DNA from: Luzula sylvatica
Lineage: Eukaryota; Streptophyta; Magnoliopsida; Poales; Juncaceae
DNA length: 64,000 nucleotides
Direction: 5' to 3'
Assembly (NCBI GenBank): GCA_946800325.1
Contig: CAMPEJ010000005.1
Coordinates: 558,001-622,000, forward strand
Within the stretch, counting starts at the first letter, position 1; every line of letters begins with the position of its first letter. Position numbers and translations under genes: made by a program. The notes under the pieces are model-generated. The model was given only the letters and a program-made list of their open reading frames with translations, was not told the origin of the DNA and did not search any database. Positions 11,760 to 26,199 of this stretch are shown here, in pieces.

Positions 11760-14260
11760 TGCTTTGGGGAGTTCAAATAACGTATTTTGAGATCATTTGA
11801 ATCGTATCTTTTACCACATAACATTTTACCAAATTTTACAAACACTAAGAAAGTTTGTTTTTCGATTCAAAACAATCTGTTTATGCTTTGGGGAGTTCAA
11901 ATAACGTATTTTGAGATCATTCGAATCGTATCTTTTACTACATAACATTTCACCAAAATTTACAAACACTAAGACAGTTTGTTTTTCGATTCGAAACAAT
12001 CTGTTTATGCTTTGGGGAGTTCAAATAACGTATTTTGAGATCATTTGAATCGTATCTTTTTCCAGATAACATTTCACCAAAATTTACAAACACTAAGACA
12101 GTTTGTTTTTCGATTCAAAACAATCTGTTTATGCTTTGGGGAGTTCAAATAACGTATTTTGAGATCATTCGAATCGTATCTTTTACTACATAACATTTCA
12201 CCAAAATTTACAAACACTAAGAAAGTTTGTTTTTCGATTCAAAACAATCTGTTTATGCTTTTGGGAGTTCAAATAACGTATTTTGAGATCATTTGATTCG
12301 TATCTTTTACCACATAACATTTCACCAAAATTTACAAACACTGTGAAAGTTTGATTTTCGATTAAAAACAATCTGTTTATGCTTTGGGGAGTTCATATAA
12401 CGTATTTTGAGATCATTTGAATCGTATCTTTTACTACATAACATTTCACCAAAATTTACAAACACTAAGAAAGTTTGTTTTTCGATTCAAAACAATTTGT
12501 TTATGCTTTGGGGAGTTCAAATAACGTATTTTGAGATCATTTGAATCGTATCTTTTACCAGATAACATTTCACCAAAATTTACAAACACTAAGACAGTTT
12601 GTTTTTCGATTCAAAACAATCTGTTTATGCTTTGGGGAGTTCAAATAACGTATTTTGAGATCATTCGAATCGTATCTTTTACCACATAACATTTCACCAA
12701 AATTTACAAACACTGTGAAAGTTTGATTTTCTATTCAAAACAATCTGTTTATGCTTTGGGGAGTTCAAATAACGTATTTTGAGATCATTTGAATCGTATC
12801 TTTTACCACATAACATTTCACCAAAATTTACAAACACTAAGAAAGTTTGTTTTTCGATTCAAAACAATTTGTTTATGCTTTGGGGAGTTCAAATAACGTA
12901 TTTTGGGATCATTTGAATCGTATCTTTCTCCAGATAACATTTCACCAAAATTTACAAACACTAAGACAGTTTGTTTTTCGATTCAAAACAATCTGTTTAT
13001 GCTTTGGGGAGTTCAAATAACGTATTTTGAGATCATTCGAATCGTATCTTTTACTACATAACATTTCACCAAAATTTACAAACACTAAGAAAGTTTATTT
13101 TTCAATTCAAAACAATCTGTTTATGCTTTGGGGAGTTCAAATAACGTATTTTGAGATCATTTGATTCGTATCTTTTACCACATAACATTTCACCAAAATT
13201 TACAAACACTGTGAAAGTTTGATTTTCGATTAAAAACAATATGTTTATGCTTTGGGGAGTTCATATAACGTATTTTGAGATCATTTGAATCGTATCTTTT
13301 ACTACATAACATTTCACCAAAATTTACAAACACTAAGAAAGTTTGTTTTTCGATTCAAAACAATTTGTTTATGCTTTGGGGAGTTCAAATAACGTATTTT
13401 GAGATCAGTTGAATCGTATCTTTTTCCAGATAACATTTCACCAAATTTTAGAAACACTAAGAATGTTTGTTTTTCGATTCAAAACAATTTGTTTATGCTT
13501 TGGGGAGTTCAAATAACGTATTTTGAGATCATTTGAATCGTATCTTTTACCACATAACATTTCACCAAAATTTACAAACACTAAGAAAGTTTGTTTTTCG
13601 ATTCAAAACAATCTGTTTATGCTTTGGGGAGTTCAAATAACGTATTTTGAGATCATTTGAATCGTATCTTTTACCACATAACATTTTACCAAATTTTACA
13701 AACACTAAGAAAGTTTGTTTTTCGATTCAAAACAATCTGTTTATGCTTTGGGGAGTTCAAATAACGTATTTTGAGATCATTCGAATCGTATCTTTTACTA
13801 CATAACATTTCACAAAAATTTACAAACACTAAGACAGTTTGTTTTTCGATTCGAAACAATCTGTTTATGCTTTGGGGAGTTCAAATAACGTATTTTGAGA
13901 TCATTTGAATCGTATCTTTTTCCAGATAACATTTCACCAAAATTTACAAACACTAAGACAGTTTGTTTTTCGATTCAAAACAATCTGTTTATGCTTTGGG
14001 GAGTACAAATAACGTATTTTGAGATTATTCGAATCGTATCTTTTACTACATAACATTTCACCAAAATTTACAAACACTAAGAAAGTTTGTTTTTCGATTT
14101 AAAACAATCTGTTTATGCTTTGGGGAGTTCAAATAACGTATTTTGAGATCATTTGATTCGTATCTTTTACCACATAACATTTCACCAAAATTTACAAACA
14201 CTGTGAAAGTTTGATTTTCGATTAAAAACAATCTGTTTATGCTTTGGGGAGTTCATATAA
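11760..14260. repeat. Third copy of the left-domain block (offset 4961 from 6.8-9.3 kb)
   Basis: Markers GTTTATTTTTCAATTC and GATCAGTTG (13408) fall 4961 bp after their counterparts at 8.1 and 8.4 kb. Private changes include TTTCTCCAG at about 12925, CACAAAAATT near 13811 and GAGTACAAAT near 14002. At 14270 the monomer type stops matching and the sequence instead follows 1.25-2.5 kb at offset 13028. Confidence 0.78.
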
Positions 14261-14279
14261 CGTATTTTGAGATCATTTG

Positions 14280-15500
14280 AATCGTATCTTTTACTACATA
14301 ACATTTCACCAAAATTTACAAACACTAAGAAAGTTTGTTTTTCGATTCAAAACAATTTGTTTATGCTTTGGGGAGTTCAAATAACGTATTTTGAGATCAT
14401 TTGAATCGTATCTTTTTCCAGATAACATTTCACCAAAATTTACAAACACTAAACAGTTTGTTTTTCGATTCAAAACAATCTGTTTATGCTTTGGGGAGTT
14501 CAAATAACGTATTTTGAGATCATTCGAATCGTATCTTTTACCACATAACATTTCACCAAAATTTACAAACACTGTGAAAGTTTGATTTTCGATTAAAAAC
14601 AATCTGTTTATGCTTTGGGGAGTTCATAAAACGTATTTTGAGATCATTTGAATCGTATCTTTTACTACATAACATTTCACCAAAATTTACAAACACTAAG
14701 AAAGTTTGTTTTTCGATTCAAAACAATTTGTTTATGCTTTGGGGAGTTCAAATAACATATTTTTAGATAATTCGAATCGTATCTTTTACCACATAACATT
14801 TCACCAAAATTTACAAACACTAAGAAAGTTTGTTTTTCGATTCAAAACAATCTGTTTATGCTTTGGGGAGTTCAAATAACGTATTTTGAGATCATTTGAA
14901 TCGTATCTTTTACTACATAACATTTCACCAAAATTTACAAACACTAAGAAAGTTTGTTTTTCGATTCAAAACAATCTGTTTATGCTTTGGGATCATTTGA
15001 ATCATTTGAATCGTATTTTGAGATCATTTGAATCGTATCTTTTACCACATAACATTTCACCAAAATTTACAAACACTAAGAAAGTTTGTTTTTCGATTCA
15101 AAACAATCTGTTTATGCTTTGGGGAGTTCAAATAACGTATTTTGAGATCATTTGAATCGTATCTTTTACCACATAACATTTTACTAAATTTACAAACACT
15201 AAGAAAGTTTGTTTTTCGATTCAAAACAATTTGTTTATGCTTTGGGGAGTTCAAATAACGTATTTTGAGATCATTTGAATCGTATCTTGTACCACATAAC
15301 ATTTCACCAAAATTTACAAACACTACGAAAGTTTGTTTTTCGATTCAAAACAATCTGTTTATGCTTTGGGGAGTTCAAATAACGTATTTTGAGATCATTT
15401 GATTCGTATCTTTTACCACATAACATTTTACCAAAATTTACAAACACTAAGAAAGTTTGTTTTTCGATTCAAAACAATCTGTTTATGCTTTGGGGAGTTC
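14280..15500. repeat. Segment re-copied from (or to) 1.25-2.5 kb
   Basis: The TTCATAAAACG monomer, D monomer and 132-bp A monomer appear in the same order at 1.6-1.99 kb and 14.6-15.02 kb, with an offset of 13028 bp (105 x 124 + 8). Small private deletions are present, such as ACTAAACAG near 14449 (2 bases shorter) and TTTTACTAAATT near 15180 (1 base shorter). This block starts the D/A-containing part of the array. Confidence 0.75.
14888..15019 (+). repeat. A monomer (132 bp, GGG subtype)
   Basis: Preceded by D at 14764; the pair matches 1736-1991 at offset 13028. Confidence 0.92.
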
Positions 15501-17449
15501 AAATAACGTATTTTGAGATCATTTGAATCGTATCTTTTACCACATAACATTTTACCAAATTTTACAAACACTAAGAAAGTTTGTTTTTCGATTCAAAACA
15601 ATCTGTTTATGCTTTGGGGAGTTCAAATAACGTATTTTGAGATCATTCGAATCGTATCTTTTACTACATAACATTTCACCAAAATTTACAAACACTAAGA
15701 CAGTTTGTTTTTCGATTCGAAACAATCTGTTTATGCTTTGGGCAGTTCAAATAACGTATTTTGAGATCATTTGAATCGTATCTTTTTCCAGATAACATTT
15801 CACCAAAATTTACAAACACTAAGACAGTTTGTTTTTCGATTCAAAACAATCTGTTTATGCTCTGGGGAGTTCAAATAACGTATTTTGAGATCATTCGAAT
15901 CGTATCTTTTACTACATAACATTTCACCAAAATTTACAAACACTAAGAAAGTTTGTTTTTCGATTCAAAACAATCTGTTTATGCTTTGGGGAGTTCAAAT
16001 AACGTATTTTGAGATCATTTGATTCGTATCTTTTACCACATAACATTTCACCAAAATTTACAAACACTGTGAAAGTTTGATTTTCGATTAAAAACAATCT
16101 GTTTATGCTTTGGGCAGTTCATATAACGTATTTTGAGATCATTTGAATCGTATCTTTTACTACATAACATTTCACCAAAATTTACAAACACTAAGAAAGT
16201 TTGTTTTTCGATTCAAAACAATTTGTTTATGCTTTGGGGAGTTCAAATAACGTATTTTGAGATCATTTGAATCGTATCTTTTTCCAGATAACATTTCACC
16301 AAAATTTACAAACACTAAGACAGTTTGTTTTTCGATTCAAAACAATCTGTTTATGCTTTGGGGAGTTCAAATAACGTATTTTGAGATCATTCGAATCGTA
16401 TCTTTTACCACATAACATTTCACCAAAATTTACAAACACTGTGAAAGTTTGATTTTCTATTCAAAACAATCTGTTTATGCTTTGGGGAGTTCAAATAACG
16501 TATTTTGAGATCATTTGAATCGTATCTTTTACCACATAACATTTCACCAAAATTTACAAACACTAAGAAAGTTTGTTTTTCGATTCAAAACAATTTGTTT
16601 ATGCTTTGGGGAGTTCAAATAACGTATTTTGAGATCATTTGAATCGTATCTTTTTCCAGATAACATTTCACCAAAATTTACAAACACTAAGACAGTTTGT
16701 TTTTCGATTCAAAACAATCTGTTTATGCTTTGGGGAGTTCAAATAACGTATTTTGAGATCATTCGAATCGTATCTTTTACTACATAACATTTCACCAAAA
16801 TTTACAAACACTAAGAAAGTTTGTTTTTCAATTCAAAACAATCTGTTTATGCTTTGGGGAGTTCAAATAACGTATTTTGAGATCATTTGATTCGTATCTT
16901 TTACCACATAACATTTCACCAAAATTTACAAACACTGTGAAAGTTTGATTTTCGATTAAAAACAATATGTTTATGCTTTGGGGAGTTCATATAACGTATT
17001 TTGAGATCATTTGAATCGTATCTTTTACTACATAACATTTCACCAAAATTTACAAACACTAAGAAAGTTTGTTTTTCGATTCAAAACAATTTGTTTATGC
17101 TTTGGGGAGTTCAAATAACGTATTTTGAGATCATTTGAATCGTATCTTTTTCCAGATAACATTTCACCAAATTTTACAAACACTAAGAATGTTTGTTTTT
17201 CGATTCAAAACAATTTTTTTATGCTTTGGGGAGTTCAAATAACGTATTTTGAGATCATTTGAATCGTATCTTTTACCACATAACATTTCACCAAAATTTA
17301 CAAACACTAAGAAAGTTTGTTTTTCGATTCAAAACAATCTGTTTATGCTTTGGGGAGTTCAAATAACGTATTTTGAGATCATTTGAATCGTATCTTTTAC
17401 CACATAACATTTTACCAAATTTTACAAACACTAAGAAAGTTTGTTTTTC

Positions 17450-20400
17450 GATTCAAAACAATCTGTTTATGCTTTGGGGAGTTCAAATAACGTATTTTGA
17501 GATCATTCGAATCGTATCTTTTACTACATAACATTTCACCAAAATTTACAAACACTAAGACAGTTTGTTTTTCGATTCGAAACAATCTGTTTATGCTTTG
17601 GGGAGTTCAAATAACGTATTTTGAGATCATTTGAATCGTATCTTTTTCCAGATAACATTTCACCAAAATTTACAAACACTAAGACAGTTTGTTTTTCGAT
17701 TCAAAACAATCTATTTATGCTTTGGGGAGTTCAAATAACGTATTTTGAGATCATTCGAATCGTATCTTTTACTACATAACATTTCACCAAAATTTACAAA
17801 CACTAAGAAAGTTTGTTTTTCGATTTAAAACAATATGTTTATGCTTTGGGGAGTTCAAATAACGTATTTTGAGATCATTTGATTCGTATCTTTTACCACA
17901 TAACATTTCACCAAAATTCACAAACACTGTGAAAGTTTGATTTTCGCTTAAAAACAATCTGTTTATGCTTTGGGGAGTTCATATAACGTATTTTGAGATC
18001 ATTTGAATCGTATCTTTTACTAAATAACATTTCACCAAAATTTACAAACACTAAGAAAGTTTGTTTTTCGATTCAAAACAATTTGTTTATGCTTTGGGGA
18101 TTTCAAATAACGTATTTTGAGATCATTTGAATCGTATCTTTTTCCAGATAACATTTCACCAAAATTTACAAACACTAAGACAGTTTGTTTTTCGATTCAA
18201 AACAATCTGTTTATGCTTTGGGGAGTTCAAATAACGTATTTTGAGATCATTCGAATCGTATCTTTTACCACATAACATTTCACCAAAATTTACAAACACT
18301 GTGAAAGTTTGATTTTCGATTAAAAACAATCTGTTTATGCTTTGGGGAGTTCATAAAACGTATTTTGAGATCATTTGAATCGTATCTTTTACTACATAAC
18401 ATTTCACCAAAATTTACAAACACTAAGAAAGTTTGTTTTTCGATTCAAAACAATTTGTTTATGCTTTGGGGAGTTCAAATAACATATTTTTAGATAATTC
18501 GAATCGTATCTTTTACCACATAACATTTCACCAAAATTTACAAACACAAAGAAAGTTTGTTTTTCGATTCAAAACAATCTGTTTATGCTTTGGGGAGTTC
18601 AAATAACGTATTTTGAGATCATTTGAATCGTATCTTTTACTACATAACATTTCACCAAAATTTACAAACACTAAGAAAGTTTGTTTTTCGATTCAAAACA
18701 ATTTGTTTATGCTTTGGGGAGTTCAAATAACGTATTTTGAGATCATTTGAATCGTATCTTTTTCCAGATAACATTTCACCAAATTTTACAAACACTAAGA
18801 ATGTTTGTTTTTCGATTCAAAACAATTTTTTTATGCTTTGGGGAGTTCAAATAACGTATTTTGAGATCATTTGAATCGTATCTTTTACCACATAACATTT
18901 CACCAAAATTTACAAACACTAAGAAAGTTTGTTTTTCGATTCAAAACAATCTGTTTATGCTTTGGGGAGTTCAAATAACGTATTTTGAGATCATTTGAAT
19001 CGTATCTTTTACCACATAACATTTTACCAAATTTTACAAACACTAAGAAAGTTTGTTTTTCGATTCAAAACAATCTGTTTATGCTTTGGGGAGTTCAAAT
19101 AACGTATTTTGAGATCATTCGAATCGTATCTTTTACTACATAACATTTCACCAAAATTTACAAACACTAAGACAGTTTGTTTTTCGATTCGAAACAATCT
19201 GTTTATGCTTTGGGGAGTTCAAATAACGTATTTTGAGATCATTTGAATCGTATCTTTTTCCAGATAACATTTCACCAAAATTTACAAACACTAAGACAGA
19301 TTGTTTTTCGATTCAAAACAATCTATTTATGCTTTGGGGAGTTCAAATAACGTATTTTGAGATCATTCGAATCGTATCTTTTACTACATAACATTTCACC
19401 AAAATTTACAAACACTAAGAAAGTTTGTTTTTCGATTTAAAACAATCTGTTTATGCTTTGGGGAGTTCAAATAACGTATTTTGAGATCATTTGATTCGTA
19501 TCTTTTACCACATAACATTTCACCAAAATTTACAAACACTGTGAAAGTTTGATTTTCGATTAAAAACAATCTGTTTATGCTTTGGGGAGTTCATATAACG
19601 TATTTTGAGATCATTTGAATCGTATCTTTTACTACATAACATTTCACCAAAATTTACAAACACTAAGAAAGTTTGTTTTTCGATTCAAAACAATTTGTTT
19701 ATGCTTTGGGGATTTCAAATAACGTATTTTGAGATCATTTGAATCGTATCTTTTTCCAAATAACATTTCACCAAAATTTACAAACACTAAGTCAGTTTGT
19801 TTTTCGATTCAAAACAATCTGTTTATGCTTTGGGGAGTTCAAATAACGTATTTTGAGATCATTCGAATCGTATCTTTTACCACATAACATTTCACCAAAA
19901 TTTACAAACACTGTGAAAGTTTGATTTTCGATTAAAAACAATCTGTTTATGCTTTGGGGAGTTCATAAAACGTATTTTGAGATCATTTGAATCGTATCTT
20001 TTACTACATAACATTTCACCAAAATTTACAAACACTAAGAAAGTTTGTTTTTCGATTCAAAACAATTTGTTTATGCTTTGGGGAGTTCAAATAACATATT
20101 TTTAGATAATTCGAATCGTATCTTTTACCACATAACATTTCACCAAAATTTACAAACACAAAGAAAGTTTATTTTTCGATTCAAAACAATCTGTTTATGC
20201 TTTGGGGAGTTCAAATAACGTATTTTGAGATCATTTGAATCGTATCTTTTACTACATAACATTTCACCAAAATTTACAAACACTAAGAAAGTTTGTTTTT
20301 CGATTCAAAACAATCTGTTTATGCTTTGGGATCATTTGAATCATTTGAATCGTATTTTGAGATCATTTGAATCGTATCTTTTACCACATAATATTTCACC

Positions 20401-20565
20401 AAAATTTACAAACACTAAAAAAGTTTGTTTTTCGATTCAAAACAATCTGTTTATGCTTTGGGGAGTTCAAATAACGTATTTTGAGATCATTTGAATTGTA
20501 TCTTTTACCACATAACATTTTACTAAATTTACAAACACTAAGAAAGTTTGTTTTTCGATTCAAAA
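17450..20565. repeat. 3.1-kb tandem duplication, left copy (25-mer, 3106 bp)
   Basis: Followed directly by its near-identical partner at 20.56-23.68 kb. Shared rare markers include ACAATTTTTTTATG (18821 against 21927), D monomers at 18491 and 20103 (against 21597 and 23209), CACAAAGAAAG in the monomers after D, and GGGGATTTCAAAT. The length equals 25 x 124 + 8 (one A monomer) minus small deletions. Inside it the D-to-D distance is 1612 bp (13-mer), and an 18.5-18.9 kb stretch repeats 16.9-17.3 kb at the same 1612 bp, so 13- and 12-monomer sub-blocks are nested. Confidence 0.85.
20227..20358 (+). repeat. A monomer (132 bp, GGG subtype)
   Basis: Preceded by D at 20103. Followed by a monomer with the rarer ATAATATTTC and CTAAAAAAG states. 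Confidence 0.92.
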
Positions 20566-23500
20566 CAATCTGTTTATGCTTTGGGGAGTTCAAATAACGT
20601 ATTTTGAGATCATTCGAATCGTATCTTTTACTACATAACATTTCACCAAAATTTACAAACACTAAGACAGTTTGTTTTTCGATTCGAAACAATCTGTTTA
20701 TGCTTTGGGGAGTTCAAATAACGTATTTTGAGATCATTTGAATCGTATCTTTTTCCAGATAACATTTCACCAAAATTTACAAACACTAAGACAGTTTGTT
20801 TTTCGATTCAAAACAATCTATTTATGCTTTGGGGAGTTCAAATAACGTATTTTGAGATCATTCGAATCGTATCTTTTACTACATAACATTTCACCAAAAT
20901 TTACAAACACTAAGAAAGTTTGTTTTTCGATTTAAAACAATCTGTTTATGCTTTGGGGAGTTCAAATAACGTATTTTGAGATCATTTGATTCGTATCTTT
21001 TACCACATAACATTTCACCAAAATTTACAAACACTGTGAAAGTTTGATTTTCGCTTAAAAACAATCTGTTTATGCTTTGGGGAGTTCATATAACGTATTT
21101 TGAGATCATTTGAATCGTATCTTTTACTACATAACATTTCACCAAAATTTACAAACACTAAGAAAGTTTGTTTTTCGATTCAAAACAATTTGTTTATGCT
21201 TTGGGGATTTCAAATAACGTATTTTGAGATCATTTGAATCGTATCTTTTTCCAGATAACATTTCACCAAAATTTACAAACACTAAGACAGTTTGTTTTTC
21301 GATTCAAAACAATCTGTTTATGCTTTGGGGAGTTCAAATAACGTATTTTGAGATCATTCGAATCGTATCTTTTACCACATAACATTTCACCAAATTTACA
21401 AACACTGTGAAAGTTTGATTTTCGATTAAAAACAATCTGTTTATGCTTTGGGGAGTTCATAAAACGTATTTTGAGATCATTTGAATCGTATCTTTTACTA
21501 CATAACATTTCACCAAAATTTACAAACACTAAGAAAGTTTGTTTTTCGATTCAAAACAATTTGTTTATGCTTTGGGGAGTTCAAATAACATATTTTTAGA
21601 TAATTCGAATCGTATCTTTTACCACATAACATTTCACCAAAATTTACAAACACAAAGAAAGTTTGTTTTTCGATTCAAAACAATCTGTTTATGCTTTGGG
21701 GAGTTCAAATAACGTATTTTGAGATCATTTGAATCGTATCTTTTACTACATAACATTTCACCAAAATTTACAAACACTAAGAAAGTTTGTTTTTCGATTC
21801 AAAACAATTTGTTTATGCTTTGGGGAGTTCAAATAACGTATTTTGAGATCATTTGAATCGTATCTTTTTCCAGATAACATTTCACCAAATTTTACAAACA
21901 CTAAGAATGTTTGTTTTTCGATTCAAAACAATTTTTTTATGCTTTGGGGAGTTCAAATAACGTATTTTGAGATCATTTGAATCGTATCTTTTACCACATA
22001 ACATTTCACCAAAATTTACAAACACTAAGAAAGTTTGTTTTTCGATTCAAAACAATCTGTTTATGCTTTGGGGAGTTCAAATAACGTATTTTGAGATCAT
22101 TTGAATCGTATCTTTTACCACATAACATTTTACCAAATTTTACAAACACTAAGAAAGTTTGTTTTTCGATTCAAAACAATCTGTTTATGCTTTGGGGAGT
22201 TCAAATAACGTATTTTGAGATCATTCGAATCGTATCTTTTACTACATAACATTTCACCAAAATTTACAAACACTAAGACAGTTTGTTTTTCGATTCGAAA
22301 CAATCTGTTTATGCTTTGGGGAGTTCAAATAACGTATTTTGAGATCATTTGAATCGTATCTTTTTCCAGATAACATTTCACCAAAATTTACAAACACTAA
22401 GACAGATTGTTTTTCGATTCAAAACAATCTATTTATGCTTTGGGGAGTTCAAATAACGTATTTTGAGATCATTCGAATCGTATCTTTTACTACATAACAT
22501 TTCACCAAAATTTACAAACACTAAGAAAGTTTGTTTTTCGATTTAAAACAATCTGTTTATGCTTTGGGGAGTTCAAATAACGTATTTTGAGATCATTTGA
22601 TTCGTATCTTTTACCACATAACATTTCACCAAAATTTACAAACACTGTGAAAGTTTGATTTTCGATTAAAAACAATCTGTTTATGCTTTGGGGAGTTCAT
22701 ATAACGTATTTTGAGATCATTTGAACCGTATCTTTTACTACATAACATTTCACCAAAATTTACAAACACTAAGAAAGTTTGTTTTTCGATTCAAAACAAT
22801 TTGTTTATGCTTTGGGGATTTCAAATAACGTATTTTGAGATCATTTGAATCGTATCTTTTTCCAGATAACATTTCACCAAAATTTACAAACACTAAGTCA
22901 GTTTGTTTTTCGATTCAAAACAATCTGTTTATGCTTTGGGGAGTTCAAATAACGTATTTTGAGATCATTCGAATCGTATCTTTTACCACATAACATTTCA
23001 CCAAAATTTACAAACACTGTGAAAGTTTGATTTTCGATTAAAAACAATCTGTTTATGCTTTGGGGAGTTCATAAAACGTATTTTGAGATCATTTGAATCG
23101 TATCTTTTACTACATAACATTTCACCAAAATTTACAAACACTAAGAAAGTTTGTTTTTCGATTCAAAACAATTTGTTTATGCTTTGGGGAGTTCAAATAA
23201 CATATTTTTAGATAATTCGAATCGTATCTTTTACCACATAACATTTCACCAAAATTTACAAACACAAAGAAAGTTTGTTTTTCGATTCAAAACAATCTGT
23301 TTATGCTTTGGGGAGTTCAAATAACGTATTTTGAGATCATTTGAATCGTATCTTTTACTACATAACATTTCACCAAAATTTACAAACACTAAGAAAGTTT
23401 GTTTTTCGATTCAAAACAATCTGTTTATGCTTTGGGATCATTTGAATCATTTGAATCGTATTTTGAGATCATTTGAATCGTATCTTTTACCACATAATAT

Positions 23501-23676
23501 TTCACCAAAATTTACAAACACTAAGAAAGTTTGTTTTTCGATTCAAAACAATCTGTTTATGCTTTGGGGAGTTCAAATAACGTATTTTGAGATCATTTGA
23601 ATTGTATCTTTTACCACATAACATTTTACTAAATTTACAAACACTAAGAAAGTTTGTTTTTCGATTCAAAACAATT
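20566..23676. repeat. 3.1-kb tandem duplication, right copy
   Basis: Partner of 17.45-20.57 kb. It differs by single-base changes, including a one-base deletion near 21392 (ACCAAATTTAC) and GAACCGTATC near 22724. TTCGCTTAAAAAC at 21053 is shared with 17.94 kb. The match to the left copy starts and stops at the same phase, so the two copies abut as a direct tandem duplication. Confidence 0.85.
23333..23464 (+). repeat. A monomer (132 bp, GGG subtype)
   Basis: Partner of the 20227 copy in the 3106-bp duplication and of 30912 at offset 7579. Confidence 0.92.
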
Positions 23677-25199
23677 TGTTTATGCTTTGGGGAGTTCAAA
23701 TAACGTATTTTCAGATCATTTGAATCGTATCTTGTACCACATAACATTTCACCAAAATTTACAAACACTACGAAAGTTTGTTTTTCGATTCAAAACAATC
23801 TGTTTATGCTTTGGGGAGTTCAAATAACGTATTTTGAAATCATTTGATTCGTATCTTTTACCACATAACATTTTACCAAAATTTACAAACACTAAGAAAG
23901 TTTGTTTTTCGATTCAAAACAATCTGTTTATGCTTTGGGGAGTTCAAATAACGTATTTTGAGATCATTTGAATCGTATCTTTTACCACATAATATTTTAC
24001 CAAATTTTACAAACACTAAGAAAGTTTGTTTTTCGATTCAAAACAATCTGTTTATGCTTTGGGGAGTTCAAATAACGTATTTTGAGATCATTCGAATCGT
24101 ATCTTTTACTACATAACATTTCACCAAAATTTACAAACACTAAGACAGTTTGTTTTTCGATTCGAAACAATCTGTTTATGCTTTGGGGAGTTCAAATAAC
24201 GTATTTTGAGATCATTTGAATCGTATCTTTTTCCAGATAACATTTCACCAAAATTTACAAACACTAAGACAGTTTGTTTTTCGATTCAAAACAATCTGTT
24301 TATGCTTTGGGGAGTTCAAATAACGTATTTTGAGATCATTCGAATCGTATCTTTTACTACATAACATTTCACCAAAATTTACAAACACTAAGAAAGTTTG
24401 TTTTTCGATTCAAAACAATCTGTTTATGCTTTGGGGAGTTCAAATAACGTATTTTTAGATCATTTGATTCGTATCTTTTACCACATAACATTTCACCAAA
24501 ATTTACAAACACTGTGAAAGTTTGATTTTCGATTAAAAACAATCTGTTTATGCTTTGGGAAGTTCATATAACGTATTTTGAGATCATTTGAATCGTATCT
24601 TTTACTACATAACATTTCACCAAAATTTACAAACACTAAGAAAGTTTGTTTTTCGATTCAAAACAATTTGTTTATGCTTTGGGGAGTTCAAATAACGTAT
24701 TTTGAGATCATTTGAATCGTATCTTTTTCCAGATAACATTTCACCAAAATTTACAAACACTAAGACAGTTTGTTTTTCGATTCAAAACAATCTGTTTATG
24801 CTTTGGGGAGTTCAAATAACGTATTTTGAGATCATTCGAATCGTATCTTTTACCACATAACATTTCACCAAAATTTACAAACACTGTGAAAGTTTGATTT
24901 TCGATTAAAAACAATCTGTTTATGCTTTGGGGAGTTCATAAAACGTATTTTGAGATCATTTGAATCGTATCTTTTACTACATAACATTTCACCAAAATTT
25001 ACAAACACTAAGAAAGTTTGTTTTTCGATTCAAAACAATTTGTTTATGCTTTGGGGAGTTCAAATAACATATTTTTAGATAATTCGAATCGTATCTTTTA
25101 CCACATAACATTTCACCAAAATTTACAAACACTAAGAAAGTTTGTTTTTCGATTCAAAACAATCTGTTTATGCTTTGGGGAGTTCAAATAACGTATTTT

Positions 25200-25331
25200 G
25201 AGATCATTTGAATCGTATCTTTTACTACATAACATTTCACCAAAATTTACAAACACTAAGAAAGTTTGTTTTTCGATTCAAAACAATATGTTTATGCTTT
25301 GGCATCATTTGAATCATTTGAATCGTATTTT
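25200..25331 (+). repeat. A monomer (132 bp, GGC subtype)
   Basis: GCTTTGGC precedes the inserted ATCATTTGA pair, so the extra GATC site of the GGG subtype is lost; it also has CAATATG. First monomer of a 14-mer HOR unit. Confidence 0.92.
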
Positions 25332-26199
25332 GAGATTATTTGAATCGTATCTTTTACCACATAACATTTCACCAAAATTTACATACACTAAGAAAGTTTG
25401 TTTTTCGATTCAAAACAATCTGTTTATGCTTTGGGGAGTTCAAATAACGTATTTTGAGATCATTTGAATCGTATCTTTTACCACATAACATTTTACCAAA
25501 ATTTACAAACACTAAGAAAGTTTGTTTTTCGATTCAAAACAATTTGTTTATGCTTTGGGGAGTTCAAATAACGTATTTTGAGATCATTTGAATCGTATCT
25601 TTTACCACATAACATTTCACCAAAATTTACAAACACTAAGAAAGTTTGTTTTTCGATTCAAAACAATCTGTTTATGCTTTGGGGAGTTCAAATAACGTAT
25701 TTTGAGATCATTTGAATCGTATCTTTTACCACATAACATTTCACCAAAATTTACAAACACTAAGAAAGTTTGTTTTTCTATTCAAAACAATATGTTTATG
25801 CTTTGGGGAGTTCAAATAACGTATTTTGAGATCATTTGAATCGTATCTTTTACCACATAACATTTCACCAAAATTTACAAACACTAAGAAAGTTTGTTTT
25901 TCGATTCAAAACAATTTGTTTATGCTTTGGGGAGTTCAAATAACGTATTTTGAGATCATTTGAATCGTATCTTTTTCCAGATAACATTTCACCAAAATTT
26001 ACAAACACTAAGACAGTTTGTTTTTCGATTCAAAACAATCTGTTTATGCTTTGGGGAGTTCAAATAACGTATTTTGAGATCATTCGAATCGTATCTTTTA
26101 CTACATAACATTTCACCAAAATTTACAAACACTAAGAAAGTTTGTTTTTCAATTCAAAACAATCTGTTTATGCTTTGGGGAGTTCAAATAACGTATTTT

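Larger units (their letters stand above)
1..14260. repeat. Left domain: mostly plain 124-bp monomers with 24-mer and 31-mer re-copying
   Basis: Nearly all monomers here are exactly 124 bp. B and C are absent, and the only D and A forms are at 1736 and 1860. Rare markers recur at multiples of 124: GGGATC at 4100, 4968 and 7944; GATCAGTTG at 5471, 8447 and 13408; CCACACAACA at 6605, 9581 and 11690; and GTTTATTTTTC at about 5157, 8133 and 13094. These give offsets of 868, 2976, 3844 and 4961 bp (40 x 124 + 1; the extra base is an A near 11343). Segment 10.1-10.8 kb matches 2.1-2.8 kb at 8060 bp (65-mer), including the rare GGATCTTGTACC. Confidence 0.85.

Noticed and set aside
14886..15155. Recurrent short open frames of 76-98 codons on both strands, many nearly identical
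   Set aside because: They span about two monomers, start with non-ATG or arbitrary starts at fixed satellite phases, and end when the frame rotates because 124 is not divisible by 3. Longer ones merely coincide with the A or B length variants. No domain, signal peptide or codon bias is visible.
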